Below, piece after piece: positions 1 to 9,745 of a DNA stretch of 64,000 nt. The translations under genes were made by a program, and so were the position numbers. The notes below the pieces were generated by a model, which saw nothing but the letters and a program-made list of their open reading frames with translations, did not search any database and was not told the origin of the DNA. The stretch comes from Streptomyces sp. HUAS 15-9. Its GTDB lineage: Bacteria; Actinomycetota; Actinomycetes; Streptomycetales; Streptomycetaceae. The stretch is taken from positions 3,224,001 to 3,288,000 of the forward strand of contig NZ_CP106798.1 of NCBI RefSeq assembly GCF_025642155.1, in the 5' to 3' direction. How positions within the stretch are numbered: position 1 is the stretch's first letter; each line of letters begins with the position of its first letter.

Positions 1-1
1 C

Positions 2-505
2 TCTGCGGGCCCGCGACTCGTGGCGTTCCTGCGCGGACAGCAGGCTCACTCCTCGTCCATGGTGGGCCTCAAGCAACAAGCCCACACCCGCCTGAAAGAA
101 GCGGAGATGGCGCTGTCGAGGGCGGACAATCGCCGGGACGCGATCGGCGGCTACGACCAGACCGCCTACCTCTTCCACGTCTCCCATGTGCTGTACGAGG
201 AGAAGGATTTCACGGGCTCGATCAAAGCCCTGAAGCAGTCGATCCGCCTCCAGCCGAAGCAGGAACGCCAGGGCCGTGTGCACGCCTATGCGCTTCTCGC
301 GCAGCGCCAGCTACGCGTCGGCCACTTGGACGCAGCCTGCGAGAGCTGGTCACGGTTCCTTGACGAGTACGAACACGTGTCGTCCAACCGTGGTGACGAC
401 CACTTCCGCACGATGAGCACGGAGCTGCGTCGGCACGCAACCGCGCGCCCTGTGCGAGAGCTTGCGCTTCGCGCGCGGGACGTGGCTGCGGCCAAGGCTG
501 CCTGA
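2..505 (+). CDS. TPR-type regulator, C-terminal part (5' end outside window)
   Basis: The reading frame is open to the left edge, so this is the 3' end of a larger gene. The nearest internal start would be a GTG at 20, but nothing supports it as the true start. The visible 160 or so residues are alpha-helical and TPR-like (for example YLFHVSHVLYEEKDFTGSIK). They resemble the C-terminal halves of Streptomyces helix-turn-helix/TPR regulators. Such genes often sit directly upstream of a DUF397 gene, and one follows here 64 bases after the stop. The DNA-binding part, if present, is outside the window, so the regulatory role is inferred. Confidence 0.6.
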   Translation, partial: SAGPRLVAFLRGQQAHSSSMVGLKQQAHTRLKEAEMALSRADNRRDAIGGYDQTAYLFHVSHVLYEEKDFTGSIKALKQSIRLQPKQERQGRVHAYALLAQRQLRVGHLDAACESWSRFLDEYEHVSSNRGDDHFRTMSTELRRHATARPVRELALRARDVAAAKAA

Positions 506-569
506 GGTCTTCAGCACTCAGGAACGTTCGGTATATGGGCCGAGGGACAGTGAAGGATCTTCGAACGCG

Positions 570-791
570 ATGACTGACCGAACCATCCTGAACGCGTCAA
601 TGCCGAACGGCTGGCGGAAGTCCTCCTACAGCAACGACCAGGGCGGCAGCTGCCTGGAGGTCCTGGACGGCCACCCCACGGGCGTGCCGGTCCGCGATTC
701 CAAGTCCCCCGAGGGGCCTGCGTTGGTCTTCCTGTCAGCTGGGTGGACGGCATTCGTTGCAGCGGTCAAGGTCGGAAGCCTCCCCGCCTGA
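570..791 (+). CDS. DUF397 domain protein
   Basis: This 73-residue protein contains the DUF397 signature: a W-RKSSYS-N motif near residue 14, a GG-CLEV segment, and the later VRDSK and W-F-V pieces. I chose the ATG at 570; the frame is open further upstream but only with non-conserved sequence overlapping the previous gene. DUF397 proteins are small Streptomyces proteins usually encoded beside helix-turn-helix regulators, and several such pairs affect development or antibiotic production. Here it follows the TPR-regulator remnant at the left edge, so the two probably form such a pair. It is convergent with hsdS. Confidence 0.8.
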   Translation: MTDRTILNASMPNGWRKSSYSNDQGGSCLEVLDGHPTGVPVRDSKSPEGPALVFLSAGWTAFVAAVKVGSLPA

Positions 792-850
792 CCGCTCCAC
801 ACCACTATCCGTCCGGCCGTCGCTCCTCCCACGGCGAGGGCCGGATGCTG

Positions 851-2083
851 TTACGCAGCCACCGAGGCGGTACCCCTCCCCGAAAGCAGATCGTCCGCGA
901 GGCCCTGGCTAATCCGATGCAGCTTAGCCAATTCCTCTAGTTCGCTACTAATTTGCTCGTCGAATGAGCGCGCAAGGGCTACGACCTTTCGCTGCCCCGC
1001 CCGTGGAACGTTCGGAACCAACAGCCTGCGGACCGCAGTCTGGGAAATGTTTCCCTGCCCAGTGCTACCACTGAGCAACGCCTCAACCTGGGCACGAACA
1101 GCTTCGCCACTCAGAATGGTGAACAAGTAATCCGCATTTGATCGCTCTTCGTTAGGAATCAGGCGCAAAGTCTTGTCGCTCAACATGAGCTTGGCTCGCG
1201 TACGCCCGACGAGACATACCACGCCGACAAGGCTTCGGGCTCCATTTGCTCGCGCCATCAGAAGGTCGCCGGGCCGAACTTCAAGATCCATCCGTGGAGA
1301 CAAGCCGTGAGGGAGTCGCTTGGACTCATTTGGGGAGAAGTACCCGGATGTCACAGCACTTACTCGAATAACTCCCCACTCATCCGGCCCAGGCGGCACA
1401 GCCTCGCAAGCTGGACTCCAGCCAGCTTCGATCCGCTCCAGGAGTGAACTGAGCGACACAGCCCTCTCCTCACCTGATGGAATCTCAGATTCGATGGCAG
1501 ACATCAAAGCCGCCTGCCGGGTACTGCGCAACTTGGCGATCGACGCCTCAGTTCCGCGCTTCAACTCGGTAAAACTGTCGATCACCTCAACGATCCGCCG
1601 CTGCGCAGCCACCGGAATCAAGGGAAACAATAGCGCCCCGAACCGGTCGCCACCCAGGTGAGCAATACTGGTCGTCTGTTTGGCAATCGCAGCGAAGACC
1701 CCGGTCGCCAGCCAACGCTCGAAGACTACCTGGGCATATGCAGGAAGAACATCAACACCCGGCCGGAACCGGATCAAGGTGTTCTGAAAGCAGAACTTTC
1801 CCTCCGCTCCGTCGTAAATCGCGCTACGCCCAACGAGTTCTAGACTCTGCCCCTCATTTAGCAGAATGTCACCGGGCTTGAGTCCATACGTTTCACGCTC
1901 CGCGCCAGTGAACCCCATTGTGTTCACATCCGCGTAGTCAATCCGCCCCAGATGAACGTTCGCCACGCGCAGATACGGGAACTGCCCAGGCGCATCCCGG
2001 GATGCCGGCGAGAGCTGCTTCCCCATGCGGACGTCACCAACGTTCCGAACTTCGGTCCACTGGATCTCGGCGCTATCCCGCAT
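851..2083 (-). CDS. hsdS: Type I restriction-modification specificity subunit HsdS
   Basis: The 410-residue protein has the two-target-recognition-domain architecture of HsdS. TRD1 covers roughly residues 1-165, a conserved helical spacer follows ([20 protein letters not shown]), TRD2 covers about 205-370, and a second helical repeat lies at the C-terminus ([16 protein letters not shown]). HsdS directs the methyltransferase, and the nuclease if present, to a bipartite target. The ATG start lies 11 bases inside the end of hsdM, so the two are translationally coupled. The gene body is visibly richer in A/T than its neighbours, as is common for horizontally exchanged specificity genes. No hsdR is adjacent. 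Confidence 0.92.
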   Translation of the reverse strand: MRDSAEIQWTEVRNVGDVRMGKQLSPASRDAPGQFPYLRVANVHLGRIDYADVNTMGFTGAERETYGLKPGDILLNEGQSLELVGRSAIYDGAEGKFCFQNTLIRFRPGVDVLPAYAQVVFERWLATGVFAAIAKQTTSIAHLGGDRFGALLFPLIPVAAQRRIVEVIDSFTELKRGTEASIAKLRSTRQAALMSAIESEIPSGEERAVSLSSLLERIEAGWSPACEAVPPGPDEWGVIRVSAVTSGYFSPNESKRLPHGLSPRMDLEVRPGDLLMARANGARSLVGVVCLVGRTRAKLMLSDKTLRLIPNEERSNADYLFTILSGEAVRAQVEALLSGSTGQGNISQTAVRRLLVPNVPRAGQRKVVALARSFDEQISSELEELAKLHRISQGLADDLLSGRGTASVAA

Positions 2084-4694
2084 AACCCAGCTCCTTCAAG
2101 AACCCATCCAGCTCTCCGGCCGTCCGCTCCCGCCCCGCCCGAATCTCCCTCAGCGAAACGGCGTACTTCTGCTCCCACGTCTCATAAGACGCCGCCAACT
2201 CCCGCTGCCACCGCACCACATGCCCGTCCAGCTTCACCGCAAGGTCGTCCCGCAGCAGGTCAAGCACCACCCGGCGCTCCCCCTCCGCGTCCAACTCCGC
2301 CCGCGCCCGGAACAGCCGCGGCGGCTCCTCCCCCAGCGTCGGCGGATCGCTCGGATGCGGATACCGGTGGAAGTCCGCCTCAAGGCGTTTGATGTCCGCG
2401 CCCGCCTTCGTGCGCGCCTTCCTCACCCTCGCCAGCTCAGCCGTAAGCTCGGCCAACTCCTCGACACTCAGGGTGACTTCCTCCGAGTCAACCTCACCCT
2501 CGGACGGGTCGCCGTCAGCCTCCGGCTCCTCCCCACCCCCGGTAAGCCGCGCGCTCAGCTCCTTGAACCGCGCTTCCGCCTCCGCCTTGCGCGCGTCCGC
2601 CTCCGCCAGCTCCTCCAGGAACCCGGGAGCGATGGCGGCGACCACCTTGTGGTCGTACGCCTGACGCCGCTCCGCCGCCGTCCTCGTGCGCAGCTTCTTC
2701 GTCCGCGCGTCCTGTTCGGGGGAAAGCAGCGTGTCGACGTTCTCGACCCACCCGTCGACGACACCCGCGAACCCGTTCTCCGACAGCGCGAGCAGGTCGT
2801 ACTTGGCGTCCCACCACCAACCCGCGACCGCACCGGACAGCGCGTACCGGTCCAGCAACCCGACCCGGCCAAGCCGTTCCACGAACGACGACATCAACTG
2901 TCCCCGCACTGCCATCAGCGCGGCCTTACGCTCAGAGGACGTGGACGCGGCCAGAGCTTCAGGCGTGGCCGCGACCGCCTCCAGCCGGCGGGCAGCCTGC
3001 TCCTCCCACCACTTGCCGAACTCCGCCCGCAGCGCCTCCTCCCGGGGCCGGGCCAGCTCGCCCAGCTCGGGACGGCCACCCGCTGCCTCGTCCCGGAAGT
3101 CGACGTACGCAGGGTCCGCCGGCTCCCGCTCCACGAACAGATCGGTCACCCCGATCCCGTACGAGTCGAGCAGCGGCTTCTTCGCCTCGATCTCCGCGCG
3201 CGGCACCCCGCCCACCAGATGCGCCCGCACGTCCTGCGGCTCGGGCGGCGGCGTGTTGTCCACGTACCGGCGGATGTTGAGGTTGTCGTCGTTGGCGGCG
3301 AGCTCCTCGCGGGTCACGATCCGCGAGAAGCCCGGTACCTCCTCGTACGCGTGGAACGTCGAGACGATCTTCTCGGCGTGCTCGGGGAGCAGGATGTTCT
3401 GGGCCCGCTCCGCGTGGAACTCGCGGTCGGCGTTGATGAACAGCACCTTGCCCTCCCGCGCCCGGTCCTTCCGGCCCGGCGGGCGGAGCACCAGGATGCA
3501 GGCCGGGATGCCGGTCCCATAGAAGAGGTTCGGGGCGAGGCCGATGACCGCCTCGATGGCGTCCTTCTCCAGCAGCTCCGTACGGATGGCCTGCTCACCG
3601 CCACCGCGGAACAGCACCCCGTGCGGCATGACCGTGATCACCATGCCACCGCGAGGGCCCTCCCGCTTGGCCTCCCACAGCATGTGCTGGAGGAACATCA
3701 GGTCGGCCTTGCCGCGCTCGCTGGTCGCCCCGTACTTGGCACGCTCCGCCGGGTGCGCCAGGTCCGCGAGGGTGTAGTCCAGGGAGAACGGCGGATTGCT
3801 GAGCACCCCGTCGAACCGGTCCTCGTCCGAGCGCGGTACGTGCGCCGGCTGCGAGAGCGTGTCCCCGGTGGCCAGGTCGAAGCGGCGCACCCCGTGCAGG
3901 ACCATGTTCATGGTCGACATGATCCAGGAGCCGGAGTTGGCGTCCTGACCGGCGAAGAACATCGATGACGTGTCGCCGCCGTGCTCCTCCACATACTCCG
4001 CCGCGTGGATGAGCATGCCGCCCGAGCCGACGCACGGGTCGTAGATCCTCATGTTCTCGGTGGGGGCGAGGAGCTCGACCATCATGCGGACCACGGCGCG
4101 CGGGGTGTAGAACTCGCCGCCCTTGCGTCCGGCCGTGTCCGCGAATTCCTTGATCAGGTACTCGTAGGCGGCACCGATCAGGTCGGGGAACTCGAAGTCC
4201 TCCGTGCGCAGCCGGATCCGCCCGAAGTGAGCGATGAGGAGCTGCAGGCGCTGGTCGGCGAGCTTGGCCGCGCCGGACGCGGCGCCCGATCCGCCGATGC
4301 GGTTGAAGTCCAGGTGGTCGAAGAGGCCCTTGAGCTTGCTGTTCTGCCCCTCAAGCGCTTGCAGCGCGGGACGCAGGGTCATCTCGTTGATGTTGTGGGT
4401 GGCGGCGGAGACCTTGTGCCAACGCGCTTCCTCCGGCACGTACAGCACATCGCGCTTGCGGTAGGGGCCTGGCTGTTCCAGGTAACCGGGAACGTCCTCG
4501 TCGCTGAGCTTCAGCTCCTCGACCGCGTACTCCCTGAGCCGGTCCCTGGCCGCCTCGAACTCGTCGTTGGCCCGCTTCAGGAAGAGCAGTCCGAAGATGT
4601 AGTCCTTGTACTCGGAGGCGTCCATCGTGCCGCGCAGAATGTCGGCGGCGGCCCACAGATGCCGTTCCAGCTGGGCGAGCGTGAGCTTGGCCAT
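2073..4694 (-). CDS. hsdM: Type I N6-adenine DNA methyltransferase HsdM
   Basis: HsdM methylates adenine in the target defined by HsdS, using S-adenosylmethionine. The N-terminal helical HsdM domain (residues 1-150) is followed by the methylase domain. The AdoMet-binding motif DPCVGSGG lies at 219-226 and the catalytic NPPF motif at 300-303; [11 protein letters not shown] near 195 is also typical. At 873 residues the protein is much longer than the classical 500-550. The extra C-terminal third is charged and helical and looks coiled-coil (about residues 640-760). The start is the ATG at 4694, preceded by AGGGAG at a good distance. It sits downstream of rloAB and overlaps hsdS. Confidence 0.93.
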   Translation of the reverse strand: MAKLTLAQLERHLWAAADILRGTMDASEYKDYIFGLLFLKRANDEFEAARDRLREYAVEELKLSDEDVPGYLEQPGPYRKRDVLYVPEEARWHKVSAATHNINEMTLRPALQALEGQNSKLKGLFDHLDFNRIGGSGAASGAAKLADQRLQLLIAHFGRIRLRTEDFEFPDLIGAAYEYLIKEFADTAGRKGGEFYTPRAVVRMMVELLAPTENMRIYDPCVGSGGMLIHAAEYVEEHGGDTSSMFFAGQDANSGSWIMSTMNMVLHGVRRFDLATGDTLSQPAHVPRSDEDRFDGVLSNPPFSLDYTLADLAHPAERAKYGATSERGKADLMFLQHMLWEAKREGPRGGMVITVMPHGVLFRGGGEQAIRTELLEKDAIEAVIGLAPNLFYGTGIPACILVLRPPGRKDRAREGKVLFINADREFHAERAQNILLPEHAEKIVSTFHAYEEVPGFSRIVTREELAANDDNLNIRRYVDNTPPPEPQDVRAHLVGGVPRAEIEAKKPLLDSYGIGVTDLFVEREPADPAYVDFRDEAAGGRPELGELARPREEALRAEFGKWWEEQAARRLEAVAATPEALAASTSSERKAALMAVRGQLMSSFVERLGRVGLLDRYALSGAVAGWWWDAKYDLLALSENGFAGVVDGWVENVDTLLSPEQDARTKKLRTRTAAERRQAYDHKVVAAIAPGFLEELAEADARKAEAEARFKELSARLTGGGEEPEADGDPSEGEVDSEEVTLSVEELAELTAELARVRKARTKAGADIKRLEADFHRYPHPSDPPTLGEEPPRLFRARAELDAEGERRVVLDLLRDDLAVKLDGHVVRWQRELAASYETWEQKYAVSLREIRAGRERTAGELDGFLKELGYAG

Positions 4695-4791
4695 GTACGC
4701 GACTCCCTACGACCCGACCTGAGACAACGGAGAGACTTTATTGCCAGGTCGGGGCCATATCGAAATCAGCGCGTAGTCGCGGCCGACGGGA

Positions 4792-5472
4792 TCAGTACGT
4801 GTCGATGTGCAGCGCCTTCTCGACGAACTCATGCACATCTGTGTACGGGTCCCTGTCCCACCTGGCCACATGCGCCGCGTGCTGGCCGTTCATCCGCTCA
4901 GCGTTCTTGCGCGCCGTCTTGTAGCGGCCCAGTACCTGGTGCGGCAGGACGACCTTGGGAGTCGTGGCGTCCTGGGAGCCGCGCTGGAACGGGAGCCGCT
5001 CGGCCGCCCCGTCGCACACCCCGGCGAACGAGCCGCTGACCGGCTTGTAGTGGGCGAGGCGCCACACCTCGAAGCATGGATGCGAAAAAGCGACGCCGAT
5101 ACCGGCCGCGTCCGCCTTCTCCAGTGCGTCGCGGATGTACTTGTACCTGTCGTGGTCGAAGAGGCACCAGACTTGAGGCAGGTACTTCGCCTCCAGTTTG
5201 GCCCGCTTCGCCTTCCGGTCCTCTTCGAGCTTCAGCCTGATCGCCTGCGCGACGAGGTCGAGCGGCTTGCGTCCGCTGTCCGCCTTGCGGTTGGCGATGT
5301 GTATCTCCACCGGGACCTCGTCGGCGAGGGGTACGCCCTGGTCCTTGAGGATGTCGAGATACGAGGGCTCGGTCACCTTGCCCTCGGTGAGGACGAAGAC
5401 CTGGCGCCTGCGCTGCCCGCCCCCTCGGGCCGGACGTGCCCACGAGTCCTTGCCCTTCTGCGCCCGCCCCAT
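4792..5472 (-). CDS. rloB: RloB family protein (AbiLii-like), putative TOPRIM-type nuclease
   Basis: The 226-residue protein has the RloB-like pattern: a basic N-terminus, then FVLTEGKVTEPSYLDIL with E30, and VWCLFDHDRY with D106 and D108. An EG-(x)2-E motif followed by a D-x-D pair is what a TOPRIM-type metal site looks like, so nuclease activity is a reasonable inference, not shown. RloB is the partner of the RloA ATPase. The pair was named for linkage to type I restriction genes and is related to the phage abortive-infection proteins AbiLi/AbiLii. Its ATG overlaps the rloA stop by one base (TGATG), so it is translationally coupled. hsdM begins 97 bases downstream. Confidence 0.85.
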   Translation of the reverse strand: MGRAQKGKDSWARPARGGGQRRRQVFVLTEGKVTEPSYLDILKDQGVPLADEVPVEIHIANRKADSGRKPLDLVAQAIRLKLEEDRKAKRAKLEAKYLPQVWCLFDHDRYKYIRDALEKADAAGIGVAFSHPCFEVWRLAHYKPVSGSFAGVCDGAAERLPFQRGSQDATTPKVVLPHQVLGRYKTARKNAERMNGQHAAHVARWDRDPYTDVHEFVEKALHIDTY

Positions 5473-6749
5473 CAGTCGCGTCCCGCCCCGTCCGTTCGGT
5501 CGCCCGTCTCGTCGTATGCGCCGGCCTCACGCGCCACCAGCAACCGCCGCGCGATCTGACCCTCCAGAAGGGCCGGAACCCCACCGAAAGCGCCCGCGAG
5601 GTACGACTGTGTGAGGTCCTCGTCCTTGCCCGGCTCGACATCGGTGAGCGGATACAGCTCGGTCGCGCCGTCCTTGTCCTTCTGCGTCAGCCACACCTGG
5701 GCGGGCTCGAGCAGCCGCTCGCCGCTCGGTGTGGTGAGCACCGTCGCGTCGTGCGATGTGAAGACCAGCTGGGCACCCTTGGGGTTCGCGTACGGGTCGT
5801 GGAAGAGCCGGACCACCTCAGCCGCGAAGCGGGAGTGCAGGCTGGCGTCGAGTTCGTCGACGAGGAGGACCGCGCCCTCGTCGAGGGCGAGGAGCAGAGG
5901 GCCGAGGAGGGCGAACCAGGAGCGGGTGCCGTAGGACTCCTCCTGCCAGTCGAAGGGGACCTCACCCGCAGCCGAACGGTGCGTGAGCTTCACCGCGTCC
6001 ACGCCCGGCCCCTCCGGCACCACCCTTGCTCCGGTGATACCCAGGTCGGCGACCCGCAACAACTCCTGGATCCGAGCAGCCCTCGGCCCTGACAGCTCCT
6101 TCGTCGTGAACTGCTCGCGCGCCGGCCGCTCGACCTCCGGACTGATCATCCAGAGGTTGCGCCGGAACCAGTGGAAGAGCGGAGAGAGCTGCGGGTGGTT
6201 GTCCGTACCGGCCGTGGAGAGCAGCAGGGCGTTGGGCCGCGTACGCCGTACCAGCTGGGACCGGTCCCGGACACGTCCGCCGGGCCACTTGAAGACGTCC
6301 GGCCGGGAAGCGTCGCGGTCGAGCCATTCCTGGCGGTGGCCCTTCGGGTAGCTGTGCAGCCATTCGGACTCGACACGGGTGGCGCCCAGCTCGAAGCCGT
6401 ACGTCCAGCGGACCGAGTCGATGACGACGTCGACCTCGAAGAAGGAGGGTTCGCTCTCGCTCTTGGGGCTCAATCCGAAGACGTGCCGCGGGATGCCGTC
6501 ATAAGAGGCCCAACGCGCATAGGAGTTGAGGACCGCGTTGCGCATGTCGGTCATGGCGGCCAGCACGTTCGACTTGCCTGAGGCATTGGCCCCGAAAACG
6601 CCGATCAGCGGGAGCACGGGGACGGATCCACCGCCGGTGAGTTCCACCAAGTTCGCCGATCCGCGCTGTGCGTCGTCGGGCACGACGAAGGACAGCTCCT
6701 GTTCGTCTCGCAGGGACCGTACGTTCGCGACGCGGAACCTCAGCAGCAC
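5472..6749 (-). CDS. rloA: RloA family AAA/ABC-type ATPase (AbiLi-like)
   Basis: The 425-residue protein starts at a GTG behind a strong AGGAGG. The Walker A sequence GANASGKS lies at 53-60, an ESYGT signature near 271, Walker B VLLVDEL at 293-299 with the catalytic Glu 299, and a switch-type FTSHD near 330. This is the SMC/ABC-like ATPase of the AAA_15/AAA_21 type used in OLD, AbiL and PARIS-like defence modules. It would act as the sensor or motor for RloB. It is the first gene of the minus-strand operon rloA-rloB-hsdM-hsdS. The role in phage defence is inferred from family and context. Confidence 0.88.
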   Translation of the reverse strand: MLLRFRVANVRSLRDEQELSFVVPDDAQRGSANLVELTGGGSVPVLPLIGVFGANASGKSNVLAAMTDMRNAVLNSYARWASYDGIPRHVFGLSPKSESEPSFFEVDVVIDSVRWTYGFELGATRVESEWLHSYPKGHRQEWLDRDASRPDVFKWPGGRVRDRSQLVRRTRPNALLLSTAGTDNHPQLSPLFHWFRRNLWMISPEVERPAREQFTTKELSGPRAARIQELLRVADLGITGARVVPEGPGVDAVKLTHRSAAGEVPFDWQEESYGTRSWFALLGPLLLALDEGAVLLVDELDASLHSRFAAEVVRLFHDPYANPKGAQLVFTSHDATVLTTPSGERLLEPAQVWLTQKDKDGATELYPLTDVEPGKDEDLTQSYLAGAFGGVPALLEGQIARRLLVAREAGAYDETGDRTDGAGRD

Positions 6750-6866
6750 GCTGTCCTCCTCTCCGGGCTCAGGGTAGTGGCCGCATCTGACATCGGCCCG
6801 GCCGGGACGCCTGCGACCTCACGGAACATATCCCTTGAAGGTCACCGCGACCAGCCGATCGGGTGA

Positions 6867-8558
6867 TCAGGCCGTGCCCAGGTGCGTCGGCGCGAACATG
6901 CGGAGGAGCGCCGGGAGGACGACCACGGACGGGCCCGGCTCGGCCAGGGCCTTGGCGAGGTCGGTCTCCAAGGTCCGCGGGCTGGTGCGCACGCCGGGGA
7001 CGCCGAAGGACTCCGCGAGGGCCACGTAGTCGGGGCGGGTCAGTTCCGTCGCCGTGGCCTGCCCGAAGGCGTCGGTCATGTACTCGCGCAGGATGCCGTA
7101 GCCGCCGTCGTCGACGATCAGCCAGGTGACGTTCAGGCCGTACTGGCGTGCCGTGGCCAGCTCGGCGACCGAGTACAGGGCGCCGCCGTCACCGGACACT
7201 GCCAGCACCGGGCGGGTCGGGTCGGCGGCGGCCGCGCCCAGCGCCGCGGGGAAGCCGTAGCCGAGGCCGCCGGCGCCCTGGGCGGAGTGCATCAGGTTCG
7301 TGTTCCGCGGGTCGAAGGCCGACCACGCCCAGTACGCCAGGATCGTCATGTCCCAGAAGGACGGGGAGTCGGCCGGCAGGGCCCGGCGGACGGACGTCAA
7401 GACGTCCTGTTCCAGGGTCAGTTCCTGGGCGGCGATGCGCTGTGAGACGCGGGTGAGCAGGTTACGTACGCGCTCCGGTGCCGTCGGGTCCGTGCGCTCC
7501 CGCGCCGTCTCGAGGAGCGCCTGCAGCGCGAGGCGCGCGTCCGCGTGGATGCCCAGCGCCGGGTGGTTGGACTCCAGCTTGCCGAGGTCCGCCTCGATCT
7601 GGATCACTCGGCCCCGGGGCTTGAACGTGTGGTAGTTGGAGGAGAGTTCGCCGAGGCCCGAGCCGACGACGAGCAGTACGTCGGCGTCCTCCAGGAAGTC
7701 CGTCGTATGGCGGTCCTCCAGCCAGGACTGGAGGGACAGCGGGTGCGTCCAGGGGAAGGCACCCTTGCCGCCGAACGTGGTGACGACCGGGGCGTCGAGC
7801 CGCTCGGCCAGCTGCCTGAGCTTGCCGGACGCGTCCGCCCGTACCACTCCCCCGCCCGCGATGATCGCCGGACGGGCCGCACGCGACAGCAGGTCGGCCG
7901 CCACGGCGGTGAGTTCGGGGCGCGGAGCCAGTTCGTCCGGGGTCGCGTCGACCGCCGTGACCATCGGCAGTGCGGTCGATGCGAGCAGTACGTCCTGCGG
8001 GATCTCCAGCCACACCGGGCCGTGCGGAGCCGTCAGCGCCGACTTCCAGGCCGCCGCGATCGCGGACGGGATCTGGGACTGGGTCCGGACCGTGTGGACC
8101 GACTTGACCACACCCCGGAACGAGGCCGCCTGGTCCGGGAGTTCATGCAGATAGCCGTGCCGGCCGCCGCCGAGCCCCGCGGTGGGGATCTGGCTGCTGA
8201 TCGCCAGGACGGGGGCGCTGGCCGCCGCCGCCTCCTGGAGCGCGGCCAGGGAGGTGAGGGCTCCCGGGCCGGTCGAGAGGAGCAGCGGGGCCGCCTCGCC
8301 GGTGATGCGGCCGTACGCGTCCGCCGCGAAGCCCGCGTTGTTCTCCACCCGGAGGCCGATGTACCGCAGATCCGAGCGGCGCAGCGCGTCGAACATGCCG
8401 AGGGCGTGCTGGCCGGGCAGACCGAAGACGGTCGTCGCGCCCAGCCCGGCCAGGGTCTCCACGACCAGGTCTCCACCGTTGCGGCCGGGGGGAGGGTTCA
8501 GCGCGGCCTCCGTCTGCGCGGGCGTCGGGCGGAGCACCAGGTCGTGGTCGTGAGTCAC
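6867..8558 (-). CDS. ThDP-dependent acetolactate synthase-like enzyme
   Basis: This is a 563-residue thiamine-diphosphate enzyme with the three-domain layout of acetolactate synthase and relatives. The PYR domain has the catalytic Glu region (GLRVENNAGFAADAYGR). A central domain carries GGGVVRAD, and the C-terminal PP domain has a GDGG motif (VSGDGGALYSVAELATA). I chose the GTG at 8558, five bases after the stop of the ureohydrolase gene; upstream in-frame sequence merely overlaps that gene. The substrate cannot be told from sequence. Coupling to an agmatinase-type gene suggests a role in amine or keto-acid catabolism rather than branched-chain amino-acid synthesis. Confidence 0.85.
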   Translation of the reverse strand: MTHDHDLVLRPTPAQTEAALNPPPGRNGGDLVVETLAGLGATTVFGLPGQHALGMFDALRRSDLRYIGLRVENNAGFAADAYGRITGEAAPLLLSTGPGALTSLAALQEAAAASAPVLAISSQIPTAGLGGGRHGYLHELPDQAASFRGVVKSVHTVRTQSQIPSAIAAAWKSALTAPHGPVWLEIPQDVLLASTALPMVTAVDATPDELAPRPELTAVAADLLSRAARPAIIAGGGVVRADASGKLRQLAERLDAPVVTTFGGKGAFPWTHPLSLQSWLEDRHTTDFLEDADVLLVVGSGLGELSSNYHTFKPRGRVIQIEADLGKLESNHPALGIHADARLALQALLETARERTDPTAPERVRNLLTRVSQRIAAQELTLEQDVLTSVRRALPADSPSFWDMTILAYWAWSAFDPRNTNLMHSAQGAGGLGYGFPAALGAAAADPTRPVLAVSGDGGALYSVAELATARQYGLNVTWLIVDDGGYGILREYMTDAFGQATATELTRPDYVALAESFGVPGVRTSPRTLETDLAKALAEPGPSVVVLPALLRMFAPTHLGTA

Positions 8559-8563
8559 TGCGC

Positions 8564-9535
8564 TTACGCGTCCTTCCGGGCCGCCGCGATCTGGCGGCTC
8601 ATGATGGTGGTCAGTTCGTACGCGGTGTGCGAGGCGGCCACCGACGTGATCTCCGCGTGGTCGTACGCGGGGGCCACCTCGACGACGTCCGCCGACACCA
8701 GGTTGCACGAAGCCAGCCCGCGCAGGATCTCCAGCAGCTCGCGGGAGGTCATGCCGCCGGCCTCCGGCGTACCGGTGCCGGGCGCGTGCGCCGGGTCGAG
8801 GCAGTCGATGTCGATGGAGATGTACAGCGGGCGGTCGCCGATGCGCTGGCGCAGCTGGTCGGCGACCTCGTCGGCGCCGCGGCGGTAGATGTCCGCGGAG
8901 GTGACGATGCCGAAGCCCATCTTCTCGTCGTCGGTCAGGTCCTGCTTGCCGTACAGCGGGCCGCGGGTGCCGACGTGGGAGAGCGCCTCGGTGTCGAGGA
9001 TGCCCTCCTCCACCGCGCGGCGGAACGGGGTGCCGTGCGTGTACTCGGCGCCGAAGTAGGTGTCCCAGGTGTCGAGGTGGGCGTCGAAGTGGAGCAGGGC
9101 GACCGGGCCGTGCTTCTTGGCGACCGAGCGGAGCAGGGGCAGTGCGATGGTGTGGTCGCCGCCCAGGGTCATCAGGCGGGCACCGGTGCCGAGCAGCTCG
9201 TCCGCCGCGGCCTCGATGGTGTCGACCGCCTCGTTGATGTTGAACGGGTTCACGGCGATGTCGCCGCCGTCCGCGACCTGGGCGAGGGCGAAGGGGGAGG
9301 CGTCCTGCGCCGGGTTGTAGGGGCGCAGCAGCCGGGACGCCTCGCGGATGGCGTTGCCGCCGAAGCGGGCACCCGGCCGGTACGAGACGCCGGAGTCGAA
9401 CGGCACGCCCACGACGGCGACGTCGGCGGTGCCGACCTCGTCGAGGCGGGGCAGCCGGGCGAAGGTCGCGGGACCCGCGTACCGCGGGATGCGGGAGGAG
9501 TCGACGGGGCCGCGGGGCGTCTCGTTGCCGCTCAT
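8564..9535 (-). CDS. speB: Agmatinase-family ureohydrolase
   Basis: The 323-residue protein carries the manganese-binding ureohydrolase motifs: GGDH at 125-128, DAHLD at 151-155, and [18 protein letters not shown] beginning at 241. It hydrolyses a guanidino compound to an amine plus urea. Agmatine is the usual annotation, but guanidinobutyrate is an equally plausible substrate in this family. The start is the ATG at 9535, preceded by AGAAGG nine bases upstream. It forms a two-gene operon with the ThDP enzyme and is divergent from the PucR-type regulator, its probable controller. Confidence 0.88.
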   Translation of the reverse strand: MSGNETPRGPVDSSRIPRYAGPATFARLPRLDEVGTADVAVVGVPFDSGVSYRPGARFGGNAIREASRLLRPYNPAQDASPFALAQVADGGDIAVNPFNINEAVDTIEAAADELLGTGARLMTLGGDHTIALPLLRSVAKKHGPVALLHFDAHLDTWDTYFGAEYTHGTPFRRAVEEGILDTEALSHVGTRGPLYGKQDLTDDEKMGFGIVTSADIYRRGADEVADQLRQRIGDRPLYISIDIDCLDPAHAPGTGTPEAGGMTSRELLEILRGLASCNLVSADVVEVAPAYDHAEITSVAASHTAYELTTIMSRQIAAARKDA

Positions 9536-9725
9536 ACTGAAATGCCTTCTTTCTTGCGCTTGGTCGCGCATGTACTGCTTGTCATACGACTCTACTGGCG
9601 AGCCGGGACCGGTTCGGGCTTCGTCACCGGCAAGACGGCGACGTGGGCGACGAGGGAGGACAGCAGGACACTAGGTGGCCGACGAGAACCCTGGAAGTGT
9701 ACTTTTCATCCATTCATGCCGTAAG

Positions 9726-9742
9726 GGATGGAGGAACCATCC
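9726..9742. promoter_or_regulatory. Inverted repeat overlapping the pucR ribosome site
   Basis: GGATGG and CCATCC form a perfect 6-base inverted repeat with a 5-base spacer that contains the ribosome-binding GGAGG. It ends four bases before the start codon I favour for the regulator. It could be an autoregulatory operator or an mRNA hairpin masking the ribosome site. Confidence 0.4.
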
Positions 9743-9745
9743 ATC

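Noticed and set aside
2025-3968. 647-codon open frame on the plus strand
   Set aside because: It is antisense to hsdM; its composition (Arg/Leu/Pro-rich, no motifs) is the normal mirror of a GC-rich gene.
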